64,000 nt of DNA, taken from the NCBI RefSeq assembly GCF_932274485.2, contig NC_065882.2, positions 12,941,390 through 13,005,389 of the forward strand, written 5' to 3'. Made by a program: the position numbers and the translations under genes. This stretch comes from Patella vulgata. Its lineage: Eukaryota > Mollusca > Gastropoda > Patellidae. The notes beneath the pieces were generated by a model. That model worked only from the letters and a program-made list of their open reading frames with translations. It did no database searches and was not told where the DNA came from. Of the stretch, positions 11,088-22,893 are shown piece by piece (position 1 is the first letter of the stretch; each line of letters starts with the position of its first letter).

Positions 11088-11352
11088 TTCATGCCAGGGC
11101 CTTGGTTTTGAATGGTTGACATGGGGGAAACCCAGGACGTACAGGTTAGTGAGAAAGTACCATAATGAGAGTCAACATGGCACTTCATTGAGTTTTATAT
11201 TGGCAACATTTATCGGCATATGTTTTGAACATTTTAGTTAACTTTGCAATATTTCAAACTGTTGTATGGATAGTCATTAAAACACTGACTACAGTCCAAA
11301 ATACATGACGTTATCTATAGTAGAGACAATGTTGAAGAATGTGATAACCTAC
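11088..11352. other. Remainder of the Ig2-splitting intron
   Basis: This is the only unique sequence, apart from a few bases at 7117-7132, left in the intron between the two Ig2 exons. I did not find a convincing meA-like microexon in it. Confidence 0.4.
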
Positions 11353-11529
11353 CTGATTCTAAAAGCGTTATTCGAGGATCGCTCATATCAACTGGTAAAA
11401 AATCTTTCAACCAATAAACTGTTGGTTCGGGGTTTCCTTCCACTTCACATTTCATTAACGCATTATGTCCTTTTTCTACCGATTTTAAACTCGGATTTAC
11501 AACTATCCGGGGATATCCACTAGGAAAAT
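11353..11529 (-). CDS. Lar: LAR-type receptor tyrosine phosphatase, exon for first half of Ig domain 2
   Basis: This 177-nt exon encodes the N-terminal half of the second I-set Ig domain. On the minus strand it reads FPSGYPRIVVNPSLKSVEKG, then the first Ig cysteine in ALMKCEVEGNPEP, the tryptophan in YWLKDFLPVDMSDPRI, and ends LLES plus one base. The KDFLPVD string is the same as in vertebrate PTPRD (WFKDFLPVD), and the overall layout matches Drosophila Lar Ig2 (NPTPNIYWIKN, VDMSNPR). Together with Ig1 this makes the family assignment strong. The acceptor is AAATTTTACAG, the donor GTAGGTT, and both ends are phase 1. Joined to Ig1, the split codon is G+AT, giving aspartate. The exon is intact. 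Confidence 0.92.
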
Positions 11530-11789
11530 CTGTAAAATTTAATGTTGTGAATATGTTAACACCAAAACCACATATGCAAATGCAAGTACAACATTTTTAA
11601 TTTATGTGCATAAATTAATAATTATACATTTATTATTCAAACATTTCCTTTACACATAAACAAACATACTGACAAGTTTGCAGCACTAGCAAACATTTCA
11701 AGACAATTTACTCTTTAAAAAGAGAAATATATTTGACAAAACAAAACAACCATATTACTAATATGGTATGTGAACAATTATTTACAAAT

Positions 11790-11842
11790 AAAGGGAAATA
11801 ACTCCTCCCTGACAAGAATAACAGAGTTATCCCCCTTCATAT
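11790..11842. repeat. Short inverted mollusc-type repeat
   Basis: AAAGGGAAATAACTCC and GAGTTATCCCCCTT form an imperfect inverted pair about 50 bp across. The motif is widespread in mollusc genomes, probably as MITE ends. Confidence 0.5.
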
Positions 11843-12111
11843 AGATATGAAACAATTTTTGCAAAGCAGAGACAAGTCAGTTGGTCATAAATTACTGACA
11901 ATTTCTAATGAATAATTCATTTCATAATAAATTCTTAAAATGAATAAAAGTTAAAAGACTGAAAATATTTCATGATATTATCCAATAATTTGAAGAGAAA
12001 AACAAATATTGGAATCATGAAATATCAGAAACTAAAAAAAAAGATTGAAGAAAATCAATTACTGAATAACCAAGTTATAAGTTTTAAAAGACAGCCTTTT
12101 GTTGATCTTGA

Positions 12112-12405
12112 AATTTAACTTTGCTTCACTAACTTGGCTAATAAAGATGGGCATATGTCATACAGTGTGCTACGAGGGAAATTTTGCCTGGACAGCAACG
12201 CAACCTACAGTCTATTCGTATATCGAATTCCAACTGTCAAGGGGTATTTTAGGTGCACAGGACCTCTTTTTTTCATCCCATCTGAACAACTGGACACTGC
12301 TACCTAGTGTTTTGTCCTGCACCAATGATAAGGGTGTAAAATCCCAGTCAACTTTCTCTTGGTTTGTGCGCCACTGCCTTACTCAATAACCCACTGTAGC
12401 TCACC
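12112..12405 (-). mobile_element. SINE family B, nearly full length
   Basis: TGGCTAATAAAGATGGGCAT, GAGGGAAATTTTGCCTGGAC, GAATTCCAACTGTCAAGGGG and the head region ACTGCCTTACTCAATAACCC are in order. The extreme tail is missing. Confidence 0.82.
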
Positions 12406-13636
12406 AGCTGCCTTTAAGCAAATCTAATTCTTAATAAAACTTATTTATCATCTCAATTTAACAATAAATTGATCAAAAATAAAGCAAAAATATAATCTGT
12501 TTTATCTAATAAAGTGGAATTGGTAAATGCATGATGCTCAAAAGTTTTAGTGGGTTAGATAATTTTTTAGCGAGCAAAGGTTTATTACATCAATTTATGT
12601 ATTATTACCATAAGCAAGCAATAAATGTTGTTAAGTTCTATTTCAAAATATTGAACATGCTAAAATTTGGGATGGCTTTAAAGTAAATGTTATTCACAGT
12701 CAAGATTCATCAATTCTGTTATCAGATGTCACGGTTTTTTTTGCACATTGGACTTCAGTGTAAATGCATCTATTCGACATGTGTGATGGGAAAGTGAGTT
12801 AGAAATTGCAAGTCATTATGTCATGTTATGCTGAAAAATTGTTTTTTTTTATCTAATGATTTCTTGAAAAATTAACAATTCTGACCATATGGCTCTGCCT
12901 ATGTTCTGGTTATGCTTAGAATTACATTCCTTCATATTATCTGTTCAAAAAATTGAGAAAAACGATTTGGCATAGTCTGAAATTCGGGAATTCAGTAATG
13001 TACAAGCATTCATTCGGTTGAATCTTAGTTTTCAGATTGTGCACATCTCAATTAATAAGGGTGTGATAACTTGGTTACATCAGTATTAATTCAAAAGGGA
13101 AACAACTTTTACAAAGCAGGGATAGTTCGAAATAAATCGAGAGGAAGAAAACTATAAAAAAAAAAAAAAAATATTGAAGAAATATAAACTAGGACCACAT
13201 TTTAATGTGGATGTATAAAAAAAAATAAAGCATAGTATTCTTTTTTTTGTGTAAATAGTTGAAATTAAATGTGTTGGTTAACATTTTTCCTAAACCTTTT
13301 TACATACTCTATGAAATATATAATAACCCATAAAAAATATGTTGATTTTAAAAAAAAAATAAAAAAAATATGTATGAATAATTCAAATTTTCTGTAATTA
13401 TATGCAGATCTAATGACATAAATAAAAAGATTTTTTAAGAATATTTGTGAAAGTGATTAAAAAAATTTGTTTTAAAAAGATTATGAAGAATTTGGAGAAA
13501 AAAAACCCTTTAAAGAATAAAATTATTTTTTTTTAAATTTTAAGTAAATATTTAAATTTAACTACCCCCTTTAAAGTGATTTTGCTGATATTTTCAAAAA
13601 TATTTGTGCATGATAACCCCACCCCCACCCCACCAC

Positions 13637-13667
<31 letters not shown>

Positions 13668-14485
13668 ACAAACTAAACAGTGAATGAATTTAAGAAAAAT
13701 AATCAAAAATATACATAGAAAATTACAAAGAAATTGAAAAACAATTTAAGAATAAAATAATTTTTCTAAATTTGATTATTAAAAATAAACACAAGGTACC
13801 CCTGCTTTGCATTTTGACAATATATACGACACTCTCGTCACACACAAGTGGCGAATCAACAAGACAACAACGACAAATAGTTGACAATTAGATTTTTACG
13901 AGTACACCAAGAAAAAAAAGAAGCAAAATATCATCATGAAAAAAAAACTGCAAAACCAATCAAATTTCTAATAGGAAAAAAAGTAATTTAAAGTTAATGT
14001 TTAAACCCTTTAGCAAGTTAAAGGAGATAAATCGCTAATATTTGGAACCTAGAAATTGACACAAATGGGTCGCAACGCATATAGTAATGTAAAATGAATG
14101 TATATAAACTGATTTTTACTCTAATTTCAAATCAGTCATGTTCAACGAAATATGCAAGCAGTCTCAATTGAATGACAATCTTTGGCGTCTGGTTTTTCCA
14201 GTCTACACCGGTAGTATTTATTGCGCATGCTCTCCAGATACGAATATGTGTCACCATTTGTAGAATATGTCGAGCCTCCTTTATCGAGTCCCTTATTAGA
14301 AGGAACAGTTGCTTCAGACAGTGAAAGTGCTAAAGGGTTTATATTAAAACAAATAATCAAGCAAATTAGAAAAATATAAGCAGAAAAAGGTTTTGATGGA
14401 TAGGAATGAACAAATTTGGTTAATAATTTGGAATGTTTAAAGAAAAAACGGGGACCATCTCAAAAACACACGCCAGCAATTTTAC
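12406..14485. other. Very AT-rich intron with A/T homopolymer runs
   Basis: Many A and T runs (for example 13152-13167 and 13640-13668) and a C-rich tract at 13617-13640. An open frame on the minus strand at 14142-14360 has an acceptor-like start but no recognisable protein. Nothing else is supported. Confidence 0.45.
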
Positions 14486-14515
14486 CTTCATATTTAACGA
14501 CCCACGGATTTCCAC
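14486..14515 (-). other. Candidate 30-nt microexon between Ig1 and Ig2 of the LAR-type gene
   Basis: On the minus strand, TTATCACTTGATGTAG is followed by 30 nt of open frame and the donor GTAAAATT. Phase is 1 at both ends, so it could be inserted between the Ig1 and Ig2 exons without a shift. It would add GGNPWVVKYE before the DFPSGYP that starts Ig2. Short open frames flanked by AG and GT arise often by chance in an 8-kb intron, and I know of no homologous peptide. LAR-family genes are known for microexons, which is why I list it. Confidence 0.22.
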
Positions 14516-16589
14516 CTACATCAAGTGATAAAATAGAAATTAACGACTTTTAATAACATCAAAAAATAAAAATATATCCGCCACGGAATATTTCTAAACT
14601 ACGGTAACACATCACATTTACAATGAGAACAAAACATGTCTCTCTCTCTTTTTAACATTTCTCTTACTCTCTCATAAAAATAAATCCTTTCATTCAAGAA
14701 AAATAAAATACAAGAGACATAGACACAGACAACACAAAAACATAATTTCATTGGAGTCGTCAATAAGCTTTACATTTATTACAATAAACCTTTCTTTCAA
14801 TCCATAGAAAATATCAAGAGAGGTCTGTCCCCACATTAAGCTATCCTATTTCAGAGCACATATGAAAGTTAAGCAGAGAAAACTAATTCTGGAACCTTGT
14901 GTAACTTTCTTGCAGGAACATATAATACACAACAAGCCTAGAAATTGTTACGAAGTTTACAGAAGGCCTAAACATCTTGATCACAAATGCCAGATTTTTC
15001 AAAATACAATAAAATTTCTGTCCATTGTTTGACATATATAAGTAAATAATTACAGATCTTTCAATTAAAAAAAAAAAAAATCCTTGATGCCTTAAAAAAA
15101 ATTGTTCTTTAATGAAATAAAAATTGAATTGACAAATTTCTAGGCCGACATGAAAAAAAGAAAAACTAATCAACAAGAATAATTCAATTAACATGTGAAA
15201 ACATTAATCAATAAAATTTCTTTAAACAAATTATCTTTTTATATACACATATACATCAGTTAAAAACATTTTTACATAGAGGACAAGTTTGATAGTCAAA
15301 GGGAAATAACTCCTATTTAAATGTTGATTATCTCCCCTTAGACCATAAATTCATTTTTCACATACATAAATAATAGGAAATATGTTTCAAATGTTATAAG
15401 ATGATGATGATGATGATTGTAAAGTAAATCATGAACACAAATGAAATAACTTAATTATTAAGTTAACAGTACTGGAAAAATGTGGGTTGACCTAAATAAT
15501 CAAAATGTAACATTAGAGGGTGTGTGATTAATAAGAAAGGAAAATGGTTCTTGTGCTGATTTATTTGCTAAAATCTAAAAACTTTCAATCTACCAAAATA
15601 ACATGAAATCTTCTTGTTTTTATTAAAAATTATCATAATTTAATGGTTACTCCCTCAATAAAAACATTATTTCTTTGCTGGCTAGAGGTGACCTAATTTT
15701 ATTTTGCATAAATCATATCATAAGCAAGGGGTTGAAATAGAAAGGTTTCTGACATCCACTGCCTAGAAAGTGTGACGTATATGACCCCAGATCATGAAGT
15801 TTCGGAGATTGGAAGACAACAGATTGTAAAGAAAAAATGTTGAAGGAAAAGAAGACCTTGAAAACAAATGTTTTAGAAAAAAAGAAAATAATCCTAATAA
15901 ATTTTTATCAATGACTCAATTGCAGTTGCATAATGGATACTCCCACCCACAATTCCCATCTTTGATCAATAAATTCTCCCCATTTGTTGTCCTGAATGCC
16001 ACTGCTATGAGGTATCTACAATTTTCACTCGACTTTCGCCTAAAGACCTAGATTCGATCCCATTCTGTGGAATTTTTTTCCCCTTATTTTAAATTGGTTA
16101 TTCTGGGTTTACTGAGGAAATCATGTTGCAGAATAAGAGCATGGTTGTCATAGTAACCGATGGAATATTTCCCTCAAAGGATCAATACTGGATATTCCAG
16201 CTGACTGACTGTTGTCATTGACAACCCACCTTATTGAACATATTTCTGTTGGCACTACTAAGTTCAAATCAGTTGGGCTGTCAGTCATCAGGCGCCAGAA
16301 GTACTTCATAAACCTTTGTCTCACATTGACAGTCCCTAAGTAAAGATAGGTCTAAATTGGTCAAAACATTTCTTTCCATTTGGTAAAGGAATTAAAATGG
16401 ACGATAAGTGGATGAAGCAATTAAATCTTCGAAAACAGGTCTTGATCAATCCAAACTGTCGTCATAAATATCATTCACGTATGAATTCATCAATCAAATG
16501 TGACAAGTCATTGTTTTTCGTTAAAAATGTCCAGATACAAAATTAGCTTCGTTTTGCCCATCATTAATGGTTGACCAGGGTAATTTTAG
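14516..16589. other. AT-rich intron, no gene seen
   Basis: It contains a second AAAGGGAAATAACTCC / GATTATCTCCCC inverted pair near 15298-15343 and a short GAT repeat near 15402-15416. I see no exon-like sequence. Confidence 0.45.
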
Positions 16590-16668
16590 TTTTAAACCAA
16601 CCGGACTAATGAAGATGGACATACGATATGCAGTGTGGTATAAGGATAAGACAATTTTACCTGAACAA
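16590..16668 (-). mobile_element. SINE family B fragment
   Basis: ACCGGACTAATGAAGATGGA, CAGTGTGGTATAAGG and CAATTTTACCTGAAC match reversed family B. Confidence 0.6.
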
Positions 16669-16689
16669 ATTTAAGAACAGCGGCGATAC

Positions 16690-17600
16690 GAAGACAAAAA
16701 ACTTGATATTCCCTTTAAAGTATACTACTATTACTACAATCGATTAATTCTGTCTTTAACAACGATGTAAGGGTGAGAGGGGAGAATTTTGACCAAGCAG
16801 CAGTATGTACACTTACTCTTGATGTACAGTTCTCGATATTCCCTTCAAAGTATACTCCTACAAACTATTCATTCTGTCTTTAACAACGATGTAAGGGTGA
16901 GAGGGGAGAATTTTGACCAAGCAGCAGTATGTACACTAACTCTTGATGTACAGTTCTCGATATTCCCTTCAAAGTATACTACTACAATCTATTAATTCTG
17001 TCTTTAACAACGATGTGAGGGTGAGAGGGGAGAATTTTGACCAAGCAGCAGAATTTACATTTACTCTTGAAGTATAGTTCTAGATTTTCCCTTTTAAAAT
17101 ATAATAAAGAGAGAGAGAGAAATGGGGTTTAACGTCCACTTGACAAAACTAGGTCATTTCGGGACTAACATATGGTTTAATTTTATTTCAATAATTCGCT
17201 TGCGCGTAGGGGTCTTTAGCAGTGGGAGGAAACCGGAGGACCCGGAGAAAACCCACGAGGTTGGATAAAGTATAATAACCCCTTTGATCTATTTAACTCT
17301 CTTTAACAACGATGTGGGGTGAGAGGGGAGAGTTTTGACCAAGCAGCAGTATTTACACTTTTAAAGTATAATAACCCCTTTGATCTATTAAATTCTCTTT
17401 AACAACGATGTGGGGGGGAGAGGGGAGAATTTTGCCCAGGTATTAGTGTTACTTAAAGTATGACAGCCACTCTAGTTTATTAAACTCTCTTTAATAACAA
17501 TGTAAGGGTGAGAGGGGAGAATTTTGCCCTGGCAGCAGTGTTACTTAAAGTATGACAGCCAGTGTAGTCTATTAAACTCTCTTTAATAACGATTTCTACC
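16690..17600 (+). repeat. Tandem array, 124-bp then about 92-96-bp units, interrupted by SINE A
   Basis: The core AACGATGTAAGGGTGAGAGG recurs at 16761, 16885 and 17009 (spacing 124) and then near 17308, 17404, 17496 and 17588 (spacing 92-96). The second block lacks part of the unit. Open frames in it are by-products. Confidence 0.9.
17105..17268 (-). mobile_element. SINE family A, head-truncated, within a tandem array
   Basis: GA run, ATGGGGTTTAACGTCCACTT, GGTCTTTAGCAGTGGGAGG and CCCACGAGGTTGGA, then a return to array sequence. The tRNA-like head is absent. Confidence 0.88.
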
Positions 17601-18032
17601 TGTGTGATAAATCAAACTATCTCTGATCTGCTTCGTCTATTGCTTGTTTTAAAACGTAATTTAATCGTGGTGTAATTGGACGAAGTCAACCCAAGGTTTA
17701 ATACGGATCAAGACTTTTACTTTGAAATCACGTTGATCACTAAGAGAATAAAGTTGAAAATCAATTAGAATTGTTGTCACAGAGATGTTTAAAATTATCC
17801 GCTTGTAATTGGATCCAAAAGTGTCGATGACATCAGACGCTTAGGTAAAGAAATCTGTTTTTCTCTTTGATTGAGATTTGAGGGATTTTGTATCCTTGTA
17901 TCCTTGCAAACTGGAATATTGTGAAAGTTTGATCTCTAAAAAGAATATCCGTCCAATTACGATTAGTATACCGAGATATGATGAATTGAAAATTTCTCAA
18001 CATCGACCTTTTTCAGAGAGACAGCTAAAAAC

Positions 18033-18316
18033 ATGAGAGGGAGAGAGAGAGAGAAATAGGGTTTAACTCCACTCGACACAGATTAGGTCATTTTGGGACT
18101 AACATATGGTTCAATTTTATTTCAATAATTTGCCTGCGCATATGGGTCTTTAGCAGTGGGAGGGAAATGGAGGACCTCGAGAAAACCCACGAGGTTGGAC
18201 AGGCGACTCTTCTCCTTGTCACGTACAACCGAGAATCGAAACCCCGTCAGTTGACTCAATGACAGACCTTGTGATACAGCATGCACGCGCAAAACCATTC
18301 GGCCATCCAACTCCCC
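18033..18316 (-). mobile_element. SINE family A, full length
   Basis: It runs from the GA tail through GTCTTTAGCAGTGGGAGGG and GTCACGTACAACCGAGAATC to the reversed head end CCATTCGGCCATCCAACTCC. Confidence 0.88.
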
Positions 18317-18715
18317 AAAGAATACAATATCTGAAAGTCAGGTAGTCATATCAAACTGTCTCATATTATACATACAAATGGTTCATTCAAATGTCTATTC
18401 GGCATCTGGAAGTTTGAGACTTCAAGTTTTGACTTATTCAAACAGACTGATAATCACTGGACATTGTTAAATATGAAACAGAATCCCATAAATATCCACA
18501 AATAACCATGGTTAGCCTGTTATTTCTGTATGATTTTAAATAATAATCACTTCATTGCCATACCCTATACTTAAACGGGACAAACGTGATTGTAAGAAGG
18601 ATACCAGTACATGGAGACTGAAGACCTCCAGACTCAAATCACCAGATCAGTGTTTCTCAAACAGGAGGCACTTGGCTCCGAGGGCAGGACTTTCAAATCT
18701 AAGAGAAGTAATTAG

Positions 18716-18826
18716 AAAGGAAATGGGGTCCTACTTTTCTGTGCCGACTGGGCTGATGACGACAGGAATTTGCCATACATATGCAACGAAGGAATTTTTC
18801 TCAGACATCAGCGCTAGAGCCTACTC
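18716..18826 (-). mobile_element. SINE family B, 3' part
   Basis: GGAAATGGGGTCCTACTTTT, CTGTGCCGACTGGGCTGATG and TTTGCCATACATATGCAACG match. The rest of the element is not recognisable. Confidence 0.7.
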
Positions 18827-19693
18827 TCAAGTGTTGTTTTTCTTGCAATGACAAGGGAAAACCATGATGCAATGCTTATTGGCATACAGGCGACCTAACC
18901 CTCCTCCCGTTCACCAACCATCGACTTGCCTAATAAAGAAACGTGGCAATGTCATCCCATTGTAAATAAATCTATGACCGTGACAAAGTTTTAATTTACC
19001 ATATCGATAATAAAATTTGTTCGCAGCACCATCTAAATCTTATCAAAAGATGAAAGAAAGTAAATTGAAATGTGACCTAGAACAATGACTTCTGCTATCA
19101 TTCAAAATTGATTACAACGATTTGTGGAAGCCAATCACAGCGGGTGTTACTTTACAATCATGGATATTGATATTTTACGAAACAGATTTTGAAAAAACAA
19201 ACTTTTCTGTATGAACCCATTCTTTCGTGTTAACTATGCAAGTAGTGGGTTCAATCCGCCACCTACATGTAACAAGTTGGGTTGGCTACTAAATCTTGTG
19301 GTTTGTCTCTTGTTTTCTACAAGGTCTAAAGGCCCTATGTGACAGTTGATTACATAATTGGATATTTTTCAGATTGGTTCAACTTCTTCATGTAAAACTT
19401 CCAAACTTAGGGTGTGCGTGTGAAATAGCTTTATTTAACGTCCGCTTCCATTGAGGTGATATTGCAGACAAAAACTTAGGGGTATCGTAAAGGCTTCTAT
19501 ACGTCTACTAAGAACCATTTTCCTTTCTATTTTCAATGATAATGATTTTGAATCAAATAAGAGCTTAAAAAGAAATTGTAAGATTAGACTTATAAAGAAT
19601 GTGAAATCTCATTTTGACTGATAAATCTCTTTCAGTGAGATTTTAAACGTTTAGGAAATAGAGAATCAGATATTTTATTTTTTTTGAATAACG

Positions 19694-19853
19694 AAATGAA
19701 ATGAGATTTAATGCCCTACTTTTCTGCACCACATACAAAGGGTAATAACCAAGATGAAAATTCACAAGGAAATTTCTCGGCCAATACCAGGATAAAATCT
19801 GGGACCCTCCGGTTACTGAACCAGTGCTTAACTCACTGAGCCACATTGGATCT
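19694..19853 (-). mobile_element. SINE family B, internally deleted
   Basis: GAAATGAAATGAGATTTAAT and CCTACTTTTCTGCACCACAT at the tail end, and CTTAACTCACTGAGCCAC at the tRNA-like head end, with most of the body lost. Confidence 0.72.
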
Positions 19854-19937
19854 TGTTTGAAGATGGTCACTCCCGGAAATCTTAATTTGTAAGGGAACAT
19901 TAATAATAAAGGCACTGTGAATGTGAAAATAACTTAC

Positions 19938-20243
19938 CGACAGTGTCTCCAATCTTTTTAAATACTTCCAGCGTTGCGTTGGCTCTCGCTTCCCCGAGAC
20001 CGTTATCGGCCACACATGTAAACACTGCATCGTCTTTCTTAGATTTAACAGGAGCTATCCTTAAAACAGTTAAATGTGGACTATCTTCAACAATATATCT
20101 ATTTCTTCGTGGATTTATTTTTCTATTTCCTTTTTCCCAATGGAATGAAGGGGCGGGATTACCGGAAGCTTTGCAGAAAAACGACACTGTTTCATCTTCT
20201 GCAACTTTTTGATTTTTTGGCTGTTGGGTGATTCGAGGTGGAC
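19938..20243 (-). CDS. Lar: LAR-type receptor tyrosine phosphatase, exon for Ig domain 1
   Basis: This 306-nt exon encodes the complete first I-set immunoglobulin domain of a LAR-family receptor phosphatase, a neuronal and epithelial cell-surface receptor that binds proteoglycans and synaptic partners. Key features on the minus strand are the PPRITQQP start, the first Ig cysteine in SFFCKASGNPAPS, the tryptophan in FHWEKGN, the LRIAPVKSKKDDA segment, and the second cysteine in FTCVADNGLGEA. The closest match from memory is Drosophila Lar Ig1 (LRIEPVRAGRDDA, CVAENGVGDA). The loop after the tryptophan (KGNRKINPRRNR) is strongly basic, as is the heparan-sulfate binding loop of vertebrate LAR proteins. 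The acceptor is TTATTTCTTGCAG and the donor is GTAAGTT; phase is 1 at both ends. The exon is intact. Confidence 0.92.
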
Positions 20244-22009
20244 CTGCAAGAAATAAATAAATAAATTATGATTTGTTACTCGGAATCCTTTAATCTGAAC
20301 CATTTTTGGTCCTGATCCAAGATGAAAGGTGCGGGGATAAAGATACAAATGAAACACCACATGAACTGAGATTACAAATACACTGATAAAAATAAAATTC
20401 ACGTACAAACACTGAAAATTAAAATGCTATTTAATTGGAATTGAAACAAGAGAGAAAAGATTTATAACTAAAGAGTTATATACATAAAAAGAAATAAATG
20501 GTCTGGAATTGTCTAGAATTGTCAAAACTAAACTAAACACAGGGTATAATACTTTATTTTGGAGATGTTATTTTCTGAAGATAAGGTCTCATGGCCTGTA
20601 ATAACCTCCTCATCAATGTTATTTCTGTCACCATACAACTATATTGGGGACTCTCCCCACTCGATAGCAGATGAATCCTTTTTTTTCAACAACATTTATT
20701 TGGTAACCAAATCATTCTATGCTTGGAGATCTTTTGATTACGCTGTACCAATGTTATGGAATCCTCTACAGATGAACATATTAAGAATAATAAATCTCTA
20801 CCCAGGTATTATTAGAATACTTTTTGTTATTTATTTCTCACATGTACTTATTTAGTGACTTCAGATTACCATAGCTTGTGTACACATGTATATAAGTATT
20901 TATGTGTAAAACAAAATGGCCTATATCAGTGACATAACCAGCACATGAAACCAACCAAAAAACTCCATCTCCAAAAATAAAGTCAACACCATTAAATTTC
21001 TATCTGAAATTCTAATTTTGTTAATTTGGGAAAATTTACTGAACTCTAAAAAGGTGAATAATATAATCTGGAAATTTACAGACAATAAAATTATTGGTGT
21101 TGAACGCAGGTTTATAAACAGGGAGGAAACACAACGAAAAAGTTAAACACAGAATATTGTTTTTAACACAGATTTATTGAGACGAATGACAACTGATCTG
21201 ATTGCTGTGACGAAATATTCAGACATCTGTCTTATTTTCATGGACTTTGTGAAATAATTTAATATATCCTATCTAAACATAGATATCATAAAGTTCAAAT
21301 GTTTTTTGGGGGGCAATCTGTCTTATATTTTCATGGACTTTTTTAAATAATTGAATATGTCCTTCCTATTCTTATGCAAAGTTCAAATATCGTAAAGTTC
21401 AGATGGTTGTTTTTTTGGCCAACATGTCTCTTGCGTTTATCAACCTTCTGAAATAATTTATCATTAAAGACACTGTATTGTCATAAAATGCTAAAACCAG
21501 TGGAGGACATTATTAGTTTGTGGAGCCGATATATTACTAGGGTTCATCCTCAGATTCTTGAAAAAAGAAAAACAAAATTATGTAGCACAATATAAATTTG
21601 CAGCCCATGTTAAAACAAATACAGGATCGTTTATCTATAAAACAAATATATAATTTTGCATCAAAGTCTCTGTGTGTAATAACAGGGTAGGGTTAGGGCT
21701 CCAAGCAATCCTTCAAGGTTCTCACATATTTTTGCTTTTGTAGGTAATCAGAGTATTATATAAGCGTCAAATCAATCAGACGATAACTTTAGCTTCTACA
21801 GTACAGTGTCCACAAGGTTTTTTAATTTGATCAAGGGTCAGAACTGCCTATTAATCATTGGAAGTCACTAAAATTAAATAGGCTGCATCTTCTTATTAAT
21901 ATAAACACTGTGTATAAATTTCAAACCAATTGGATGACAGCTTTAGCCTTTAGACCTGCACAAGCAATAGTGGACAACAGATAGTGTTGACAGCCATATA
22001 TACAATCAG
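20244..22009. other. Start of the long first intron, no gene seen
   Basis: AT-rich sequence. It includes a roughly 105-bp duplication at about 21193-21440 (see that entry). An open frame at 20559-20855 on the plus strand has no recognisable domain. Confidence 0.45.
21193..21440 (+). repeat. Tandem duplication, about 105-bp unit
   Basis: ATCTGTCTTATTTTCATGGA recurs as ATCTGTCTTATATTTTCATGG about 104 bp later, followed in each copy by AAGTTCAAAT and a G- or T-rich run. A third, weaker copy follows. Confidence 0.65.
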
Positions 22010-22164
22010 GGGCCTGTTTCACGAAATTTTAACTAAGATAAAATCCAAATTTTAGTAATTTGATTGGATAATATTAGATTGAATTTAGTGTTTAGCCAAT
22101 CAAAATTGAAGTATCTACTAAAATTGGATTTTATCTTTATTTAAGATTTCGAGAAACAGGGCCC
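22009..22164. mobile_element. Palindromic MITE with GGGCC ends
   Basis: The left arm GGGGCCTGTTTCACGAAATT pairs with the right arm TTTCGAGAAACAGGGCCC. The inverted region extends inward through GATAAAATCCAAATTTTAG and CTAAAATTGGATTTTATC. It has no coding capacity and belongs to the same broad family as 54805-54970. Confidence 0.75.
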
Positions 22165-22767
22165 AGATTTCAATGTGGGCATATAGATACGGAACATATA
22201 GTCTCTTGAATCTAACAGTTATGATGAAATCAAGTGTCAACTTTAGGATGGACTATTTTTTAAACAAACAAACAGTAAAATGATTTGACATTTAAACAAA
22301 TGCTGTAATGACCCAATTTCAAAATGAAAATGTCAAAACAAACTTTGTTTTGTTAGGTACAATTTATTTTTTGAAAAAGAGACTTTAGTCAGAGAGCTGA
22401 ATAAATTTTTGAACTAAGCCAAAATTAATTCAGATTCAATCAATCAAATCAGTTTCATTAATTGAAAACAAAAATATCTTGATATTTAATAAATCCTATT
22501 TCTAAAGAGACCTAAGAATGTATTGAAATTTATAATTAGATAGCCATGATCACCCAGACCTATGATACTAATGTTAGACATTTGAAAGACTGGTAGTTTA
22601 TTAGCATAATGTACAGTTATGCAGCCAATTTTGAGACTTAATGTGATAATTTGAGAAGGAAAAAAAAAAGAAAAAAATAGGTCGAAATCAGTAACTTAAT
22701 CAAGGCTGATTGTTTAAAGGAAATTTGAAAACTAATTTATTTAATTTTGAATATATATATATATATA

Positions 22768-22890
22768 GAGAGAGAGATGTAATTTAACATCCACTAGACA
22801 CAAACTAGGTCATTTTGGGACTAATATGTGGTACAATATTATTTTCAATCATTCGCTAACGCGTAGGGGTCTTTAGCTGTGGGAGGAAAC
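22768..22890 (-). mobile_element. SINE family A, 3' half only
   Basis: GA run, TGTAATTTAACATCCACTAG and GGGTCTTTAGCTGTGGGAGG, then the sequence passes directly into the hairpin element. Confidence 0.85.
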
Positions 22891-22893
22891 AAC

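Noticed and set aside
14142-14360. Minus-strand open frame with an acceptor-like start (AAACCCTTTAG) that could be an exon of the LAR-type gene
   Set aside because: The peptide (LSLSEATVPSNKGLDKGG...) resembles no LAR segment, the only in-phase donor (AATG then GTGACA) is weak, and Ig1 joins Ig2 well without it.
16789-16995. A 68-codon plus-strand open frame
   Set aside because: It is a by-product of the 124-bp tandem array.
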